This document shows positions 1-11,518 of a stretch of 64,000 nt of DNA, piece by piece; the stretch's first letter is position 1, and every line of letters begins with the position of its first letter. The notes under the pieces are model-generated. The model did not search any database. It was not told the origin of the DNA and saw only the letters and a list, made by a program, of their open reading frames with translations. A program made the translations under genes and the position numbers. This DNA comes from Gentiana macrophylla (Eukaryota; Streptophyta; Magnoliopsida; Gentianales; Gentianaceae), in contig CM047810.1 of the NCBI GenBank assembly GCA_026214975.1, positions 34,997,318 through 35,061,317 of the forward strand. The letters are read 5' to 3'.

Positions 1-649
1 AAATAAGGAATCGTTTCATCTACTTCCATAAATGGAAGGAATGGATTCCGTATCTGTGATAACACGGACTACTCACTCAATCCATTACAATGCCAAGATG
101 GGGTAATTCGGACCACGACTCGGTGTAATCCTTAACCGTCAAGTCAAACTTCATACCGATTCAAGCGCTTGACTGTGATCACCTCAGGATTAAGATATAT
201 CCATAAATATGATCATCCATTGATTCGATAAGACTTCTCGATTACGGAATTATATCGTGAACTCTAATCAAATCGGTCCAGCCCTATATGATATATCTAT
301 CATATATAAATGCCCCATTAGGTTCTCTTAACCGAAAATCCGGATAAGACAATCACACCTATTGTGTTCAAGCGCATTAATAGCGTTTAAAGGAGAGACC
401 CGATACTCGATTATTAACTTCACTATGGGCTAATTGTATTTTAAGTACATCTTCACTAACTCAATCCTCCCGTGTATATACCATACACTGAGTTAAGTGA
501 TTACATAAACGATATACTTAGGGTTTTCTGTAGTGTAAATACTATTGTCACATCGGTGAATATGAGAATAATAAATATGAATAATAACATCATTTCATTT
601 ATTAAATAAAACAATTACAAAAATTGTCTTTCGGGCATCACACCTAACA
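1..649 (-). repeat. 3' LTR of element A (truncated by window edge)
   Basis: Matches 7325-7972 almost base for base, with a few small indels, and a diverged copy at about 10889-11507. It ends at the minus-strand TG that abuts the polypurine tract. The remaining part of the LTR lies outside the window. Confidence 0.85.
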
Positions 650-660
650 ATCTCCCACTT
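650..660 (-). promoter_or_regulatory. Polypurine tract of element A
   Basis: The minus strand reads AAGTGGGAGAT immediately before the LTR start TGTTAGG. This is the plus-strand DNA primer position in LTR retrotransposons and fixes the orientation. The identical tract occurs in element B at 11508-11518. Confidence 0.8.
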
Positions 661-3497
661 GCACGAAAGCATGTGATTAATTGTTTTAGAGCACACCCTA
701 TTATTTAAAATACAACAAACTACATCTCCCACTTGCTCTAAAGCAATGGAGACCCATCCCGTATTCTAGTACCCATTAAGCATATCATAACCATTTCAGA
801 TTCCAAAGTACACTCCGAGTATGCCGTCGTAGGATAGGTCAGTGACTCGGGGAGTACCTACATCTAAATGTCATGGGTCTTAATGATTATTCAGGTTGTC
901 GGCTCGAGACGATCCGTAGAATCGAAACATTACCGGTCCATCTAATCATGTGGTACTGAGTAAACACTGAGCCCGAGATCGACTTAACGATCATCCTCAA
1001 TCTGACTTAAAGTCAAAATCAGTGTATCACACATATCCAAGTTCACACATGAATATGTCCGCATATTGTTCCTCGTTCTCTCAAGATACTAAAGGACATA
1101 CTAAACTTGCTTTGTTAACCGCCGAATCTAAGATTCGATCAAAGTTGACGTTCAATAACCTGACCATCTCTTACTAGAAAGAGAATCTATCCCATTTCTC
1201 TTGATCCGAAGATTTAGAGAGTCATTCCTGAGGCATAGGGTAGAACTTCCTCGTTGAATGTTGCATACACAGATGCATCATCTTAACCAATAAGATGGAT
1301 GGGAAACCAGTGACTGATTCTAATGAATTCGACCGAGTCAAACTCTTAAGAATGTTGTCCAAATCTCATTGCGGAGAATTGTGGTATTGTCGATTCGATT
1401 TGGATAACACACCCATGTTGATTCCAACCTGAGTGCGGTGTTATCCTTCACAAACACTAATATATATTTATATATTCACTCTTGTACTAAAATTGATATC
1501 CGATCTACAAAAAGACTTATCAATATTCTCGTCAAATCCACATATTGTAGAAATATATGACTTCCAATGACCGAGAGGTTTGCTTTTTATCCACAAAGGA
1601 CATAAGCCTTGTGATCATCCCATCATAAGTTCATAAGTCAATACCATTCTCATTTTGAATGAATCCAGGACTCCGTTTGTTTGGCAAGAAAATCTCGGGG
1701 AATCACCCTATTTTCGCTTTTGAACGAAATCATGCAATACCGAACTCATTCTACTCTTTTCCGTGTAGATCCAATTACTCCCACTGGGCTGAGACACTCG
1801 GTGGTTCTACAAGAGTATGAAACAGAATCGAGTACCGAACTCCATTCACGGGTTATGGCTATTAAACCATCCTCTATTATCGAGAATCTATCTGCTTCAC
1901 AAAAGAGCCATAGGTCATCGATCGATCCTTAGACTACAAAGTCTGCGAACCCGTAACGGGTAATGGATAAACCATACTCCCACTACATTACGGGTGGATC
2001 AAATTCGATCTAGTTTAGTGGTATTTAGTGTTATCACCAACAACCGATGTTGGATGTGGTCTGATTTTAATCGATTAGTAACTACCTTGAGTAAACGTGC
2101 TTCAAGATTCAAGGTTTTTTCGAACATGGATTCTATCGAAAGGATGCAACAAAGATAACCGTCCCTTCCTCGATTTCAAGAATCCTATATCTAACCTTTA
2201 TACTCAATAGGTTAAAAGATATATCACGAATGGTCATTGACCGAACGTATGCATGAAATTCCCAGTCTTACCTTCAAGCACCGTGTGCTAAATGCTTATA
2301 TTTATGGAAGTGGGGTGAACCGAATCCACACCTTATCCGTAAATTCCAAAGCATATTCTAGGTAGACTTCTCGGTCTTACATTTCAATGTAAACCGTTAT
2401 TTCGCTTCAATATCTTTATTGAGTTAAGCGTTATATTGTAGTACATCTAAAACATATATAAGGCAATTTAACGGTTTCTCACTTAGTGAAAGCATTTCAC
2501 TATGAGGCGAGCCGAGCATCGAGTCCTAGGGACTATCGATGGCCCATTTCTGAGTATAGAATACTCTATCTCTCATTGAAAATAGAGAAACCTCATAATA
2601 TTTTGGATAAACTTACCGGAGTGTTTGAATAGTTATCGACAAGAAGTCACTACTCGGAAGCTCCTACTAGCTCGTATCTTTCATCGGACTCAAGGTCGTC
2701 ATGAACAAGCTATGTTACTTCTTTATAACCATTATCCTTTTCCCGATTGAAAGGAAACTTAGTCATTGAACCTTTGAGACAATTTAACGGATCGGGAGAA
2801 AAGGAATCACCTGAGCCGCCTTGAGTCTTGTCTTTTAGGGACTATGCACTAACTATGGAATGTGAAGAAGCGTTTATCTAAATATAGAAACCAATTGCTT
2901 TTAATAGTTCTTGAGATGTGTTTTATATACATATTTCAAAGAATTGTAAGTGGTTTTGACTTTATCAAACAAAAGTCCGAGTCTTGGATTAAATACTACA
3001 AATGGTATATTCACTTTCATCGACAAACAAATTATCGAATAGTAGGTAAATCCATTCGTTCCAACGAATCTTAAATGTAGAAAATAAATCTTCCGTGATA
3101 TCTAAGGGTTGAATCCGAGATTCATTTCCTTATATCACTCCCACTATTCTAGCTAAAATTAATCATCCGTTGTTTACTCTTTTAATCGTTAAATGCACCG
3201 CTACCTTGTTCTTCCAAAGAACTTAGCTCGAGAAAATCGCCAAGATTCATAGGTTTGGTGATCCAAAATCACTGTCCTTATCCTATGATTTTCAGTTAAT
3301 TAATTTTCGGTTCAGCCTTAAAGTTTTCTCAGTTTAGATGACCAACACTTTTAGACATATTCTCCCATTCTTGACTTTCCGTGAATGGAAACAGTCTTGA
3401 ACAAGCGGTTCTTTTGAGTAGACAGTACTCTTGAACCGTGGGATGTCTGTTACGAGTGTTACTTGTCGGGACTTCTCGGATTTTCTAATATACCAGA

Positions 3498-3900
3498 AAA
3501 ACCAATAAATCATAACATTAAAGCTCCTACTAGTTTATCGGTTCCAAATACCGTCTAACGAGCAATGCTTTATTGTTTATGATTTTCCGATTTTTTTCCG
3601 ATTAGAAAAATATTTCGTATATAGTTCCAATGTTTCGGAAAAACAACAAATCATAGAACTCCCACTAGTTCATCGATTCCAAATATCGTCTAACTAGCAA
3701 CATTTCATGACTTTCCGGTTTTCAATTAGAACGATTACGTGTGTAGTCGATTACACTTTTCTAATGTTCTAGAAAAACAACAAATCATAAAGCTCCCACT
3801 AGTTCATCGATTCCAAATATCGTCCAACTAGTAACACTTCATGATTTTCCGATTTTTCAATTAGAAAATTACTCGTGTACACACTCAAAATTCACTAGAA
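3498..3900. repeat. Three-copy tandem repeat, about 139-bp unit
   Basis: Copies begin near 3500, 3641 and 3778, each starting with an A-rich stretch plus CAACAAATCATA-like sequence and continuing through CTCCCACTAGTTCATCG and a TTTTCCGATTTT-like block. The copies have diverged moderately. Confidence 0.7.
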
Positions 3901-5651
3901 GAATTTCAAAGTCCAAATCACCTTTGATCAAACTAAGTTTGTCTTCCGTTTGACACGAATGACACTACCAGTGACATACCTATATGTCACTCTGGTTTTA
4001 AAAGGCTTAAGAGAAAATATCTCTTTGAAAAATAATTGCATTATCGATTAACTAGTTCAACGTCCTAGTTACTTTCCACTTTCTAAAAAGTCAATACTAG
4101 TAAATTATAAATTTTAAGCAATTTAGTAAGGGATATAATCTCAGAAATAAAATGACATATATTAATTCAAGTTTAACACTACTATATTTATTTTAGGAAT
4201 TGTAAACTAAAATTAAGTCTACTCTACCATTCCAAGGTTTTAACCTCGCATCTCGCCGCCGCCTTAGGGTAGGTCAAAGAGATGACGGTTAAATCGAGAC
4301 AATCTCATCAATGAATAACTTGTGAGAATCGAACATCCCACGAGAATCGAACATCCCTTTTTTCATTGACTACCTTCCTTTTTCACCTAGATATTTCCAA
4401 AAATACCCATGATGAGTGTGACCTACTATATCGGATCTTTTAGAGTGCGCCCGAGTGTGCCGTCTTAGGATAGGTCGGTGACCCGACGAGTACCAAAATC
4501 CTATCCTTTCGGAGACCAAGCCATGAATGTTGATAGGGGTGAACACCATCCTTAGGGGGCGAAATCAAAGCGCCTCGGCGTCACCCTTCTCTCACTTACT
4601 TGTATCTATAGTAGAGGCCGTGGGGTTGGTGTCGCCTCCCGCTCTCACTCAATATTTTGGAAGTGGTTGTGGGTTAACTAACCACGTCTTTTTGATGTTA
4701 ACATAAAAGCACATCAAATCAAGGATTCCGAATGGTGTCGGTAACGTAGGCAAGCCCACCCGTCCTATTCGTTGGAACATATGTGACAGTCGGACGAAAT
4801 CGGGTCAAGAAAGCCTCATTGAGATAAGAAGGAATCACCCCTCCGTTCTCCGGTGTAGCTTAGTCTTGCCGGACCCCCGTGCATGCATCACACTAGGAGG
4901 GTTAAGTCGGTCGAGCCTAGCTCAGTTGACCACCCAACCTATAAGCGAACCGTTTTTATCCAAGATTTATTGTTCTTTTACCATCATTCAATCTCGTAGA
5001 CACTACGAATTGAAAACGTGATCTCGTTTGGGCTTTAAGGCGGTTCACCGAGAACACACACCGAAAAGCTTAACGATTTCATAACCCGTCCTCGGATCTT
5101 TAATTAGTTACTAAATTTATTAATTACCACGTATTAATTAAATTTCAACTAATTACACGAGTTTGTATACATGCCTATTTTAATTACCAAAATTAAAATT
5201 CTACATGTATGCATGGAGTGGATTTATGATATGATGCATGTCATGGCAATTCCGTTTTATATCTATTTTATGATCGAACACATAAAAATAATTTGCGGAA
5301 AATTTAAACACCGAGATGGATTGTTGGTACCCCGTATCTAATCTATCCTAGGAAAAATAAATTACAATCTTGTTGTCTTGAGTCTTGATCTTGAATCTTG
5401 AACTCGAACATGGGATCACGAACCACGAACACCGAAAGGAGAAAAGGTCTTTTAATTAAATAAATCCAATTTATTATAATTAATCATATATTTAATTTAT
5501 TATATGCGGCTGCTTTTAATTATTTTCCAAAAAATATTTTTTTTTTTTCTTCATGCGGCAGTTGAATGGAAAAATAAAATAAAATTAGGTCACATAAAAA
5601 ATTTCATGCAGCCGCAACAAAAATAAACCCTAGCCGCATATTTTTATTAAA

Positions 5652-5693
5652 CAGGACTTATAGCGACGCTTTTCAGCGTCGCAGAAAGTCCTG
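5652..5693. other. Strong inverted repeat (hairpin) in the leader of element A
   Basis: Arms CAGGACTT and AAGTCCTG enclose a small internal mismatch, then arms GCGACGCT and AGCGTCGC around a TTTC loop: 16 paired bases in 42. It lies a few hundred bases downstream of the 5' LTR in the direction of element transcription, where LTR elements carry leader RNA structures. A role in RNA packaging or dimerisation is only inference. Confidence 0.6.
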
Positions 5694-6149
5694 TAGCAGT
5701 TTTTAATAAAATTCATCCGTTTCTCCTTGTTCATACCTTGGGTTTCGTCTTGATCTTCAATTTTTCAGCAAGATCTTCATCTTTTCCAGCCCGGATATTC
5801 AAAATTACAAAAAAAGATGCTACTTTTACATATAAATTTCAAAAATTGACATAAATAAAATACAATTCCTATGCTCAATTAATTGTTACTAAACAAAGGA
5901 GCTACAATAGATCTAACGAGTAGACAGTACCAACCCCAATCCATCTCTTCAACCAAGACATTCATAACATAAAAAAATAAAACAAAATTTCGGCCCCTTT
6001 TTTTAAAAAAAATTGGGACAAAAAATCTACATGTTTTACCACTCCTAGATCTAATATTTTATACGTATAAATATAGATCACCATGGCGATCGATACCATC
6101 ATTAGTAATATCATCCGCAACGGAGCGATTTTAAGGATCTAGATCTATA

Positions 6150-7972
6150 TAATACACGTAATAAAACAACTAGATCTATTCTACAAGGGGGATGTAGAGC
6201 ATACCTCTTGGATCTCAAAATCCAAGTTGAAGAACCGCAAAAGGATGAATGTGAGAAGATGTGAAGAGCACCACGATCTTCCGTACGTGTGATCCAAGCA
6301 ACTCCCGGTGAAAAGAATTCTCGACTCGAACCCCTCCGATATGCTACCCGGAAAAATCTCCAAGATTTCTCCCTAATACCCCTTGGCCGAATTTTATCAC
6401 TTCTTCTCTCTAAGAGGAGAAGTCGAAAATATCATGTGTGTTAAGGTTTGGGAGAACTCTCTTTATATAGGAGAGTAATCCTTGTCCTCCAAGGATTAAA
6501 TAATTAAGAGATAATTATTACATTAATCCTTTTTCCAAATAAAAGATAAATAAAATAATTATCCCAAACAAATTAGGATAAAACATATTATTATCTAATA
6601 TTCCATGATTTATCATTTAACAAATAAAATATAAATCACACATTAAATAATTATCCAAGAAAACTAATTTCTTAATAATTAAATAATATAAAACAAATTG
6701 CATGCGCACCTTTCTTTAAAATTAAGGTCACGCACCTTTTCAATATGTTTGACCAAAAATTAGGTCAACACACCACCAATTAAGTCCACTTTAAAATGTC
6801 TTTTCCGTGTATTTAATTATTTAGCCCAACTAATTTAATAGTCCACTAAACAATTAATTCACATATCGTTTTAATAAAGTCCAACAAGAACTAAATTAAT
6901 ATTATTAGGATTCGACGTCCGAGAATAGCTATGCTATATTAGGAGGCACGTCGGGGACCATGGACTAATAATCGTGACTCCGATAAATCAAATAAATAAT
7001 TATCTTACGAATGTAATAATTATATTCGATAAATCAATCACGAGAATATGCCACCATAATCCCGTGGCTCGCACTCTTCCGATTATGAGATTATATTTAT
7101 CTCCTCACGAGAATAATAATAAGCGTCCATTGATATAATCATTACATATGGATTAATCCTCCATGATCGCTTCATTTCAAATCGGGAAGTTACCGTTAAC
7201 CCTTTTTTAGAACCTCTTATCCTTATTTACCATTAACCCCTAGTGATCAATTAATTCATACAACTCACCGGTAGCTAATCATGTAATATGAACTCGCGCG
7301 ATCGATCGGTTTCTAGGATTAACAAATAAGGAATCGTCTATCTACTTCCATAAATGGAAGGAATGGATTCCGTATCTGTGATAACACGGACTACTCACTC
7401 TATCCAAAGACAATGCCAAGATGGGGTAATTCGGACCACAGACTCGGTGTAATCCTTAACCGTCAAGTCAAACTTCATACGATTCAAGCGGTTGATCGTG
7501 ATCACCTCGAGATTAAGATATATCCATAAATATGATCATCCATTGATTCGATAAGACTTCTCGATTACGGAATTATATCGTGAACTCTAATCAAATCGGT
7601 CAATTTCATATGATATATCTATCATATATAAATGCCCCATTAGGTTCTCTTAACCGAAAGTCCGATAAGACAATCACACCTTATTGTGTTCAGGCGCATT
7701 AATAGCACGTTTGAAGGAGAGACCCGATACTCTCGATTAACTTCACTATGGGCTAATTGTATTTTAAGTACATCTTCACTAACTCAATCCTCCCGTGTAT
7801 ATACCATACACTGAGTTAAGTGATTACATAAACGATATACTTAGGGTTTTCTGTAGTGTAAATACTATTGTCACATCGGTGAATATGAGAATAATAAATA
7901 TGAATAATAACATCATTTCATTTATTAAATAAAATAATTACAAAAATTGTCTTTCGGGCATCACACCTAACA
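6150..7972 (-). repeat. 5' LTR of element A
   Basis: The upstream boundary at 7972 is exact (minus-strand TG start). The downstream boundary is approximate, judged from homology to element B and the last gene-free LTR-like sequence. Positions 7325-7972 duplicate 1-649. Flanking DNA beyond 7972 is a MULE fragment, so the element inserted into that transposon. The other target-site copy is outside the window. Confidence 0.7.
6461..6470 (-). promoter_or_regulatory. LTR promoter TATA box, element A
   Basis: The minus strand reads CTATATAAAG inside the 5' LTR, about 1.5 kb from the LTR start, and is conserved at 10086-10095 in element B. Transcription would run toward lower coordinates into the element interior. 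Confidence 0.65.
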
Positions 7973-8012
7973 CCAAGGACATCAGAAAAGTGTCTTCAAA
8001 TATATGAACACT

Positions 8013-8537
8013 TTATGTACACTCAAAACGTTCATCGGTCCCGATTCTATCAAATCTCTCATTTACCTCACTGTTTCCACTTGTTTCTTGGGTTCCCATC
8101 ACATATACCAACTGACGTGTTTCTTGACTTCCAATAGCATGTTCATCCATTTGAACACTTGTTTCCTGTGTTGCTTCCCCTTCAAATTGTGTTATGTTAT
8201 CCTTTGCTTTCAAACTTACTAATATCACATCTTTCTTTGGATCCCAAACACTTAAGGACGGTTTCACAACCTTATCACAATCAACTACAATCGGTGAAGC
8301 TTTACTAATAGGAGCCATAATTTTCATTTCAAAATCATTCAACCTTGTATCAAATTCCATCTCTTCTTTCACCAGCTCATACAATTCATGAAATGAAACG
8401 CTTTTCTTCACGTTTAAAAGCTTGGTCACATGTTCCTTTTCATCTCCTACATACTTCCAAAACCAATCACCATCGACACTCTTCCCAAACTCAACCGGAT
8501 AACATACATATACCGAAATGTTGCGTACCCTACCCAT
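8013..8537 (-). pseudogene. MULE (Mutator-like) transposase N-terminal fragment
   Basis: An open frame of 174 codons begins MGRVRNISVYVCYPVEFGKS and contains a VSFHELYELVKEEM-like segment. This resembles the PB1-like N-terminal domain found ahead of the zinc finger and catalytic core in plant MuDR/MULE transposases. No SWIM or DDE region follows, because element A begins 41 bases past the end of the frame. The C-terminal half would lie beyond element A, outside the window, if it survives. The assignment rests on pattern recognition of a poorly conserved domain. An unrelated PB1-like host gene fragment is possible. Confidence 0.5.
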
Positions 8538-9390
8538 GACGAATCAACAATATCCTGCAATACAATGAACAATTACATATAGGTAAAAACAAACAACAAT
8601 GGACTTAAAAGATAACGACTTCAAACTTGTTTTTGTCTATTATTTAATTAACTACTTTCACATGATTGTACTTGAAGAATTCAATTCAATACTTAAGGGG
8701 GACTGTACTTGAAGGATAACAATACCTAGGGGAAACCAACTAACATACTTAGTCAAAGTAGAAAGTTTGTACAAGCCAACGATGGTCTCAAAAAAGGTTG
8801 CTCAAGCCAACTTTCAAGGCATCTTCTTCCCCACTTCATTACATTTTATTATAATAACATGTACTTCAAAAATGCTCCAAAACTAAGAAAAATAAGACAT
8901 ACCCGTGAGAGAGTTTGAGAAATCTGTTGTGCTCTAAAAATGGCGGATTTGGGGGATTCTTTTTGTGGGAATCAACCTGCTTTGCTCTAATCCAGTCACT
9001 AAAATGGTGGATTTGGGGGCTTAATCGATAATGGAGTAGGGGCTTAAAGGATTTGGGTGCTTCAAATCGATGGTGCTTGCTGTGAAAATGGTGCATTTTT
9101 GCCCATTGTCCCGACAATATTCTAATCTGTACAGGTCGTGTTTGATTGGGGGGAAATTGGGGGCAATTTTGGGCGGGAAAATTGAGAATTAGGTTTGGGT
9201 CGCCGGAAAATCGGATTTTAGGGTTGGGGCTCACCGGATTTTGGGAGTTGAAAAAGGGTAAATTGGGTAACTTACCTATTTATATAAGAATGAGTCATAT
9301 AAGCCAATGCTTTGGTACGCTGGGTTAAGGCAACCAAAGTTTTAGTCAAACGGCCTTCTTAAACAAATGCCCTTTAATAATGTGGATGCT
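8538..9390 (-). other. Probable 5' leader and terminal region of the MULE fragment
   Basis: The non-coding stretch upstream of the transposase fragment includes G-rich, coding-leader-like sequence (8930-9250). It ends near 9375 with a minus-strand GGGCATTTG start that would suit a MULE terminal repeat. The partner terminus is not in the window, so the boundary is tentative. Confidence 0.3.
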
Positions 9391-9939
9391 TTTTTGACAT
9401 TTTTTGTGTTTTTGTCCTGCTGATTTGGGGTTGAATTGTCTGATGACTTTTTTTTAAGAATAGATGTCTTTAATAATGATGTAACTTAAGTCAATTATGT
9501 CTGGCAAGTCATGAATATGTAAACATGATGTTATGATGTTGCAAATATTCTCAATGCTTAGATGAAAATGTAGTTATTGTACTCTTGAAGAAGATTTTGT
9601 GAAGCATTTTTGGAAATAATGATAGTAGCAGTATTTCCAATTTGTCTGAGTTGAAGAAAGTTATTAAGGCATCTGTGGTTTCTTCTTTAAATCATATGAG
9701 AAGCTTCTATGTTGCTATATATGATTAGTTGCTCTTATATGATTAGTTGCTCTGATGTTTCCTCCTTAAATCATATGAGATATATAATTTTTTAAGTTCT
9801 TTAAATCATTTGAAGAGTTGCCCCTTTAATGTTTATCTACCAATATAAAAGTCTATATTATTGTAAATAGATTTTTGCACCTTTACAAAAGTTATAATTC
9901 CTTTGATATTCCTATTTTGCAGTGACTTTTGGATTTTAC
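9391..9939. other. AT-rich intergenic stretch
   Basis: No gene, RNA or clear repeat was recognised, apart from a short local duplication of ATATGATTAGTTGCTCT around 9718-9752. Confidence 0.4.
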
Positions 9940-11507
9940 GGAGCTTGACCTCCTCGATATGCTACCGGAATATTCCTGAGGATTATCCAAACTCGAAATC
10001 CTTAGTAAAATAGCCGAAATATCGAAGCTATTCTACTACACTAAACTCGTGTGTTATCATGTGATTATTGGCTTGAGAGAACTCTCTTTATATAGGAGAG
10101 TAATCCTTGTCCTCCAAGGATTTAATAATTAATAGATAATTATTAAAATAAATCCTTATTCCAAATAAAAGATAAATAAAATAATTATCCCAAACAAATT
10201 AGGATAAATATAATTATTATCTAATATTCCATTAATTATCATTTAACAAATAAAAGATAAATCACACATTAAATAATTATCCAAGAAAACTAATTTCTCT
10301 CTAATTACATAATAATTAAAAATGCGCCCCACCCTATTTAAAATAGGTCCACACGCATTTTGACACACATTGGGCCGAGTCCACGAAAAATATCTTTTCC
10401 ATGTATTTAATTATCTAGTCCAACTAAACAATTAATCCACATATCAATTAAACAGTCCAATCCAACTATTTAATTATAATTGAGGTGAAACGACGAGAAA
10501 ACCTATATGCTATATTATGAGTCACGTCGGGGACCATGGACCCATATTCAGTAGCCACAATAAATTAAATAATATTATCCGTCAGACCGAACAATAATAT
10601 TCAATCTATTAATTCCGGGATTACACCACCATAAACCAGAATCAACTCTGCGAATATAGATAACTTATACTCAACTATGAGTTGATAAGGTGTCCACCGA
10701 TATAATCATTACATACGGATAAATCCTCCATAGATCGCCCATTACGGTGGGAAGTCTCCGTGAACCCGACTCGAGAATATCTTATCCTTATTTACCATTA
10801 ACCCCAGGTGATCAATTAGTTCATATATCGACTAGTAGCTAATTAGTCTAAATATGAACTCGGCCGATCGATCATTTTCTTAGGGCTAACAAATAAGGGG
10901 ATTGTCTCTCTACTTCGAGGAAGGAATGGATTCCATATCGTGATAGCACAGACTACTCACTCATCCCAGAATAGAGCCAACGAGAAGTGTTGGACCACAT
11001 ACTTCAAGTGATCCTTACTAACACATCAAGCTCTACCCTAGTCTAAGCAGTTGTCTATGATCACCTTAGGATTGAGATTAATCCATATATGATCATCTTG
11101 TGATTCGATAAGACTTCTCGATTACGGAACTATATCGAGAACTCAAATTAAATCGGTCCAAATTTCTATGATTATCATCATATATAAATGCCCTACTAGG
11201 TACTTATTACCGATAGATCCGGATAAGACTCACACACCGCAAAGTGTTCTCAGCGCATTATTAGCATTTTAATCATGAGACCCAAACTCAGATTAATCAA
11301 CGCTACGGACTAAGTTAATTTTAAGTACATCTCACTAACTCAATCCTTTTGTGTATAGCCATATACTGAGTTATGTGATTACATAAACGAGGTACTTAGG
11401 GTTTTCAGTAGTGTCTTAATTATTAGCATACATGCATATAATAAGATGAATTATTAATCCTGTCCTAAAACAATTATATAATTGTCTTTCGGGCACTACA
11501 CCTAACA
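9940..11507 (-). repeat. 3' LTR of element B (end truncated)
   Basis: It starts on the minus strand with TGTTAGGTGTAG at 11507, next to the polypurine tract AAGTGGGAGAT. It contains the same TATA box (10086-10095) and ends about 140 bases past it, earlier than the equivalent region of element A. Confidence 0.7.
10086..10095 (-). promoter_or_regulatory. LTR promoter TATA box, element B
   Basis: CTATATAAAG on the minus strand, in a block of about 50 bases conserved with 6451-6500. Confidence 0.55.
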
Positions 11508-11518
11508 ATCTCCCACTT
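11508..11518 (-). promoter_or_regulatory. Polypurine tract of element B
   Basis: Minus strand AAGTGGGAGAT, directly before the LTR start, identical to element A. Confidence 0.7.

Larger units (their letters stand above)
661..6150 (-). other. Non-coding interior of element A
   Basis: No retroelement protein motif is visible on either strand. Positions 661 to about 3120 are clearly homologous to 11519-14036 of element B, so this non-coding sequence is kept within the family. Short internal repetitions occur: a block around 795-850 recurs at about 4445-4495, a 17-bp motif is doubled at 4324-4361, and an approximately 139-bp unit is repeated at 3498-3900. The region nearest the 5' LTR (5450-6150) is very AT-rich and carries a strong hairpin at 5652-5693. 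Confidence 0.6.
1..7972 (-). mobile_element. Large non-coding LTR retrotransposon (LARD-like), element A
   Basis: Positions 1-649 and 7325-7972 are near-identical direct repeats that both end (plus strand) in CACACCTAACA, which is TGTTAGGTGTG read on the minus strand, a standard LTR start. Just inside the left copy is AAGTGGGAGAT on the minus strand, a polypurine tract, so the element reads right to left: 5' LTR at about 6150-7972, interior 661 to about 6150, 3' LTR cut by the window edge. The roughly 5.4-kb interior has no gag, protease, RT or integrase motif in any frame; only short unrelated frames occur. This fits a non-autonomous LARD-like derivative that would need proteins from another element. 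I did not find a convincing primer-binding site. The PPT and LTR start resemble Copia elements, but the superfamily is inference. Confidence 0.75.

Noticed and set aside
1681..1932. 83-codon frame in element A
   Set aside because: Not conserved as an open frame in element B at the homologous place (about 12420-12870), and no known domain.
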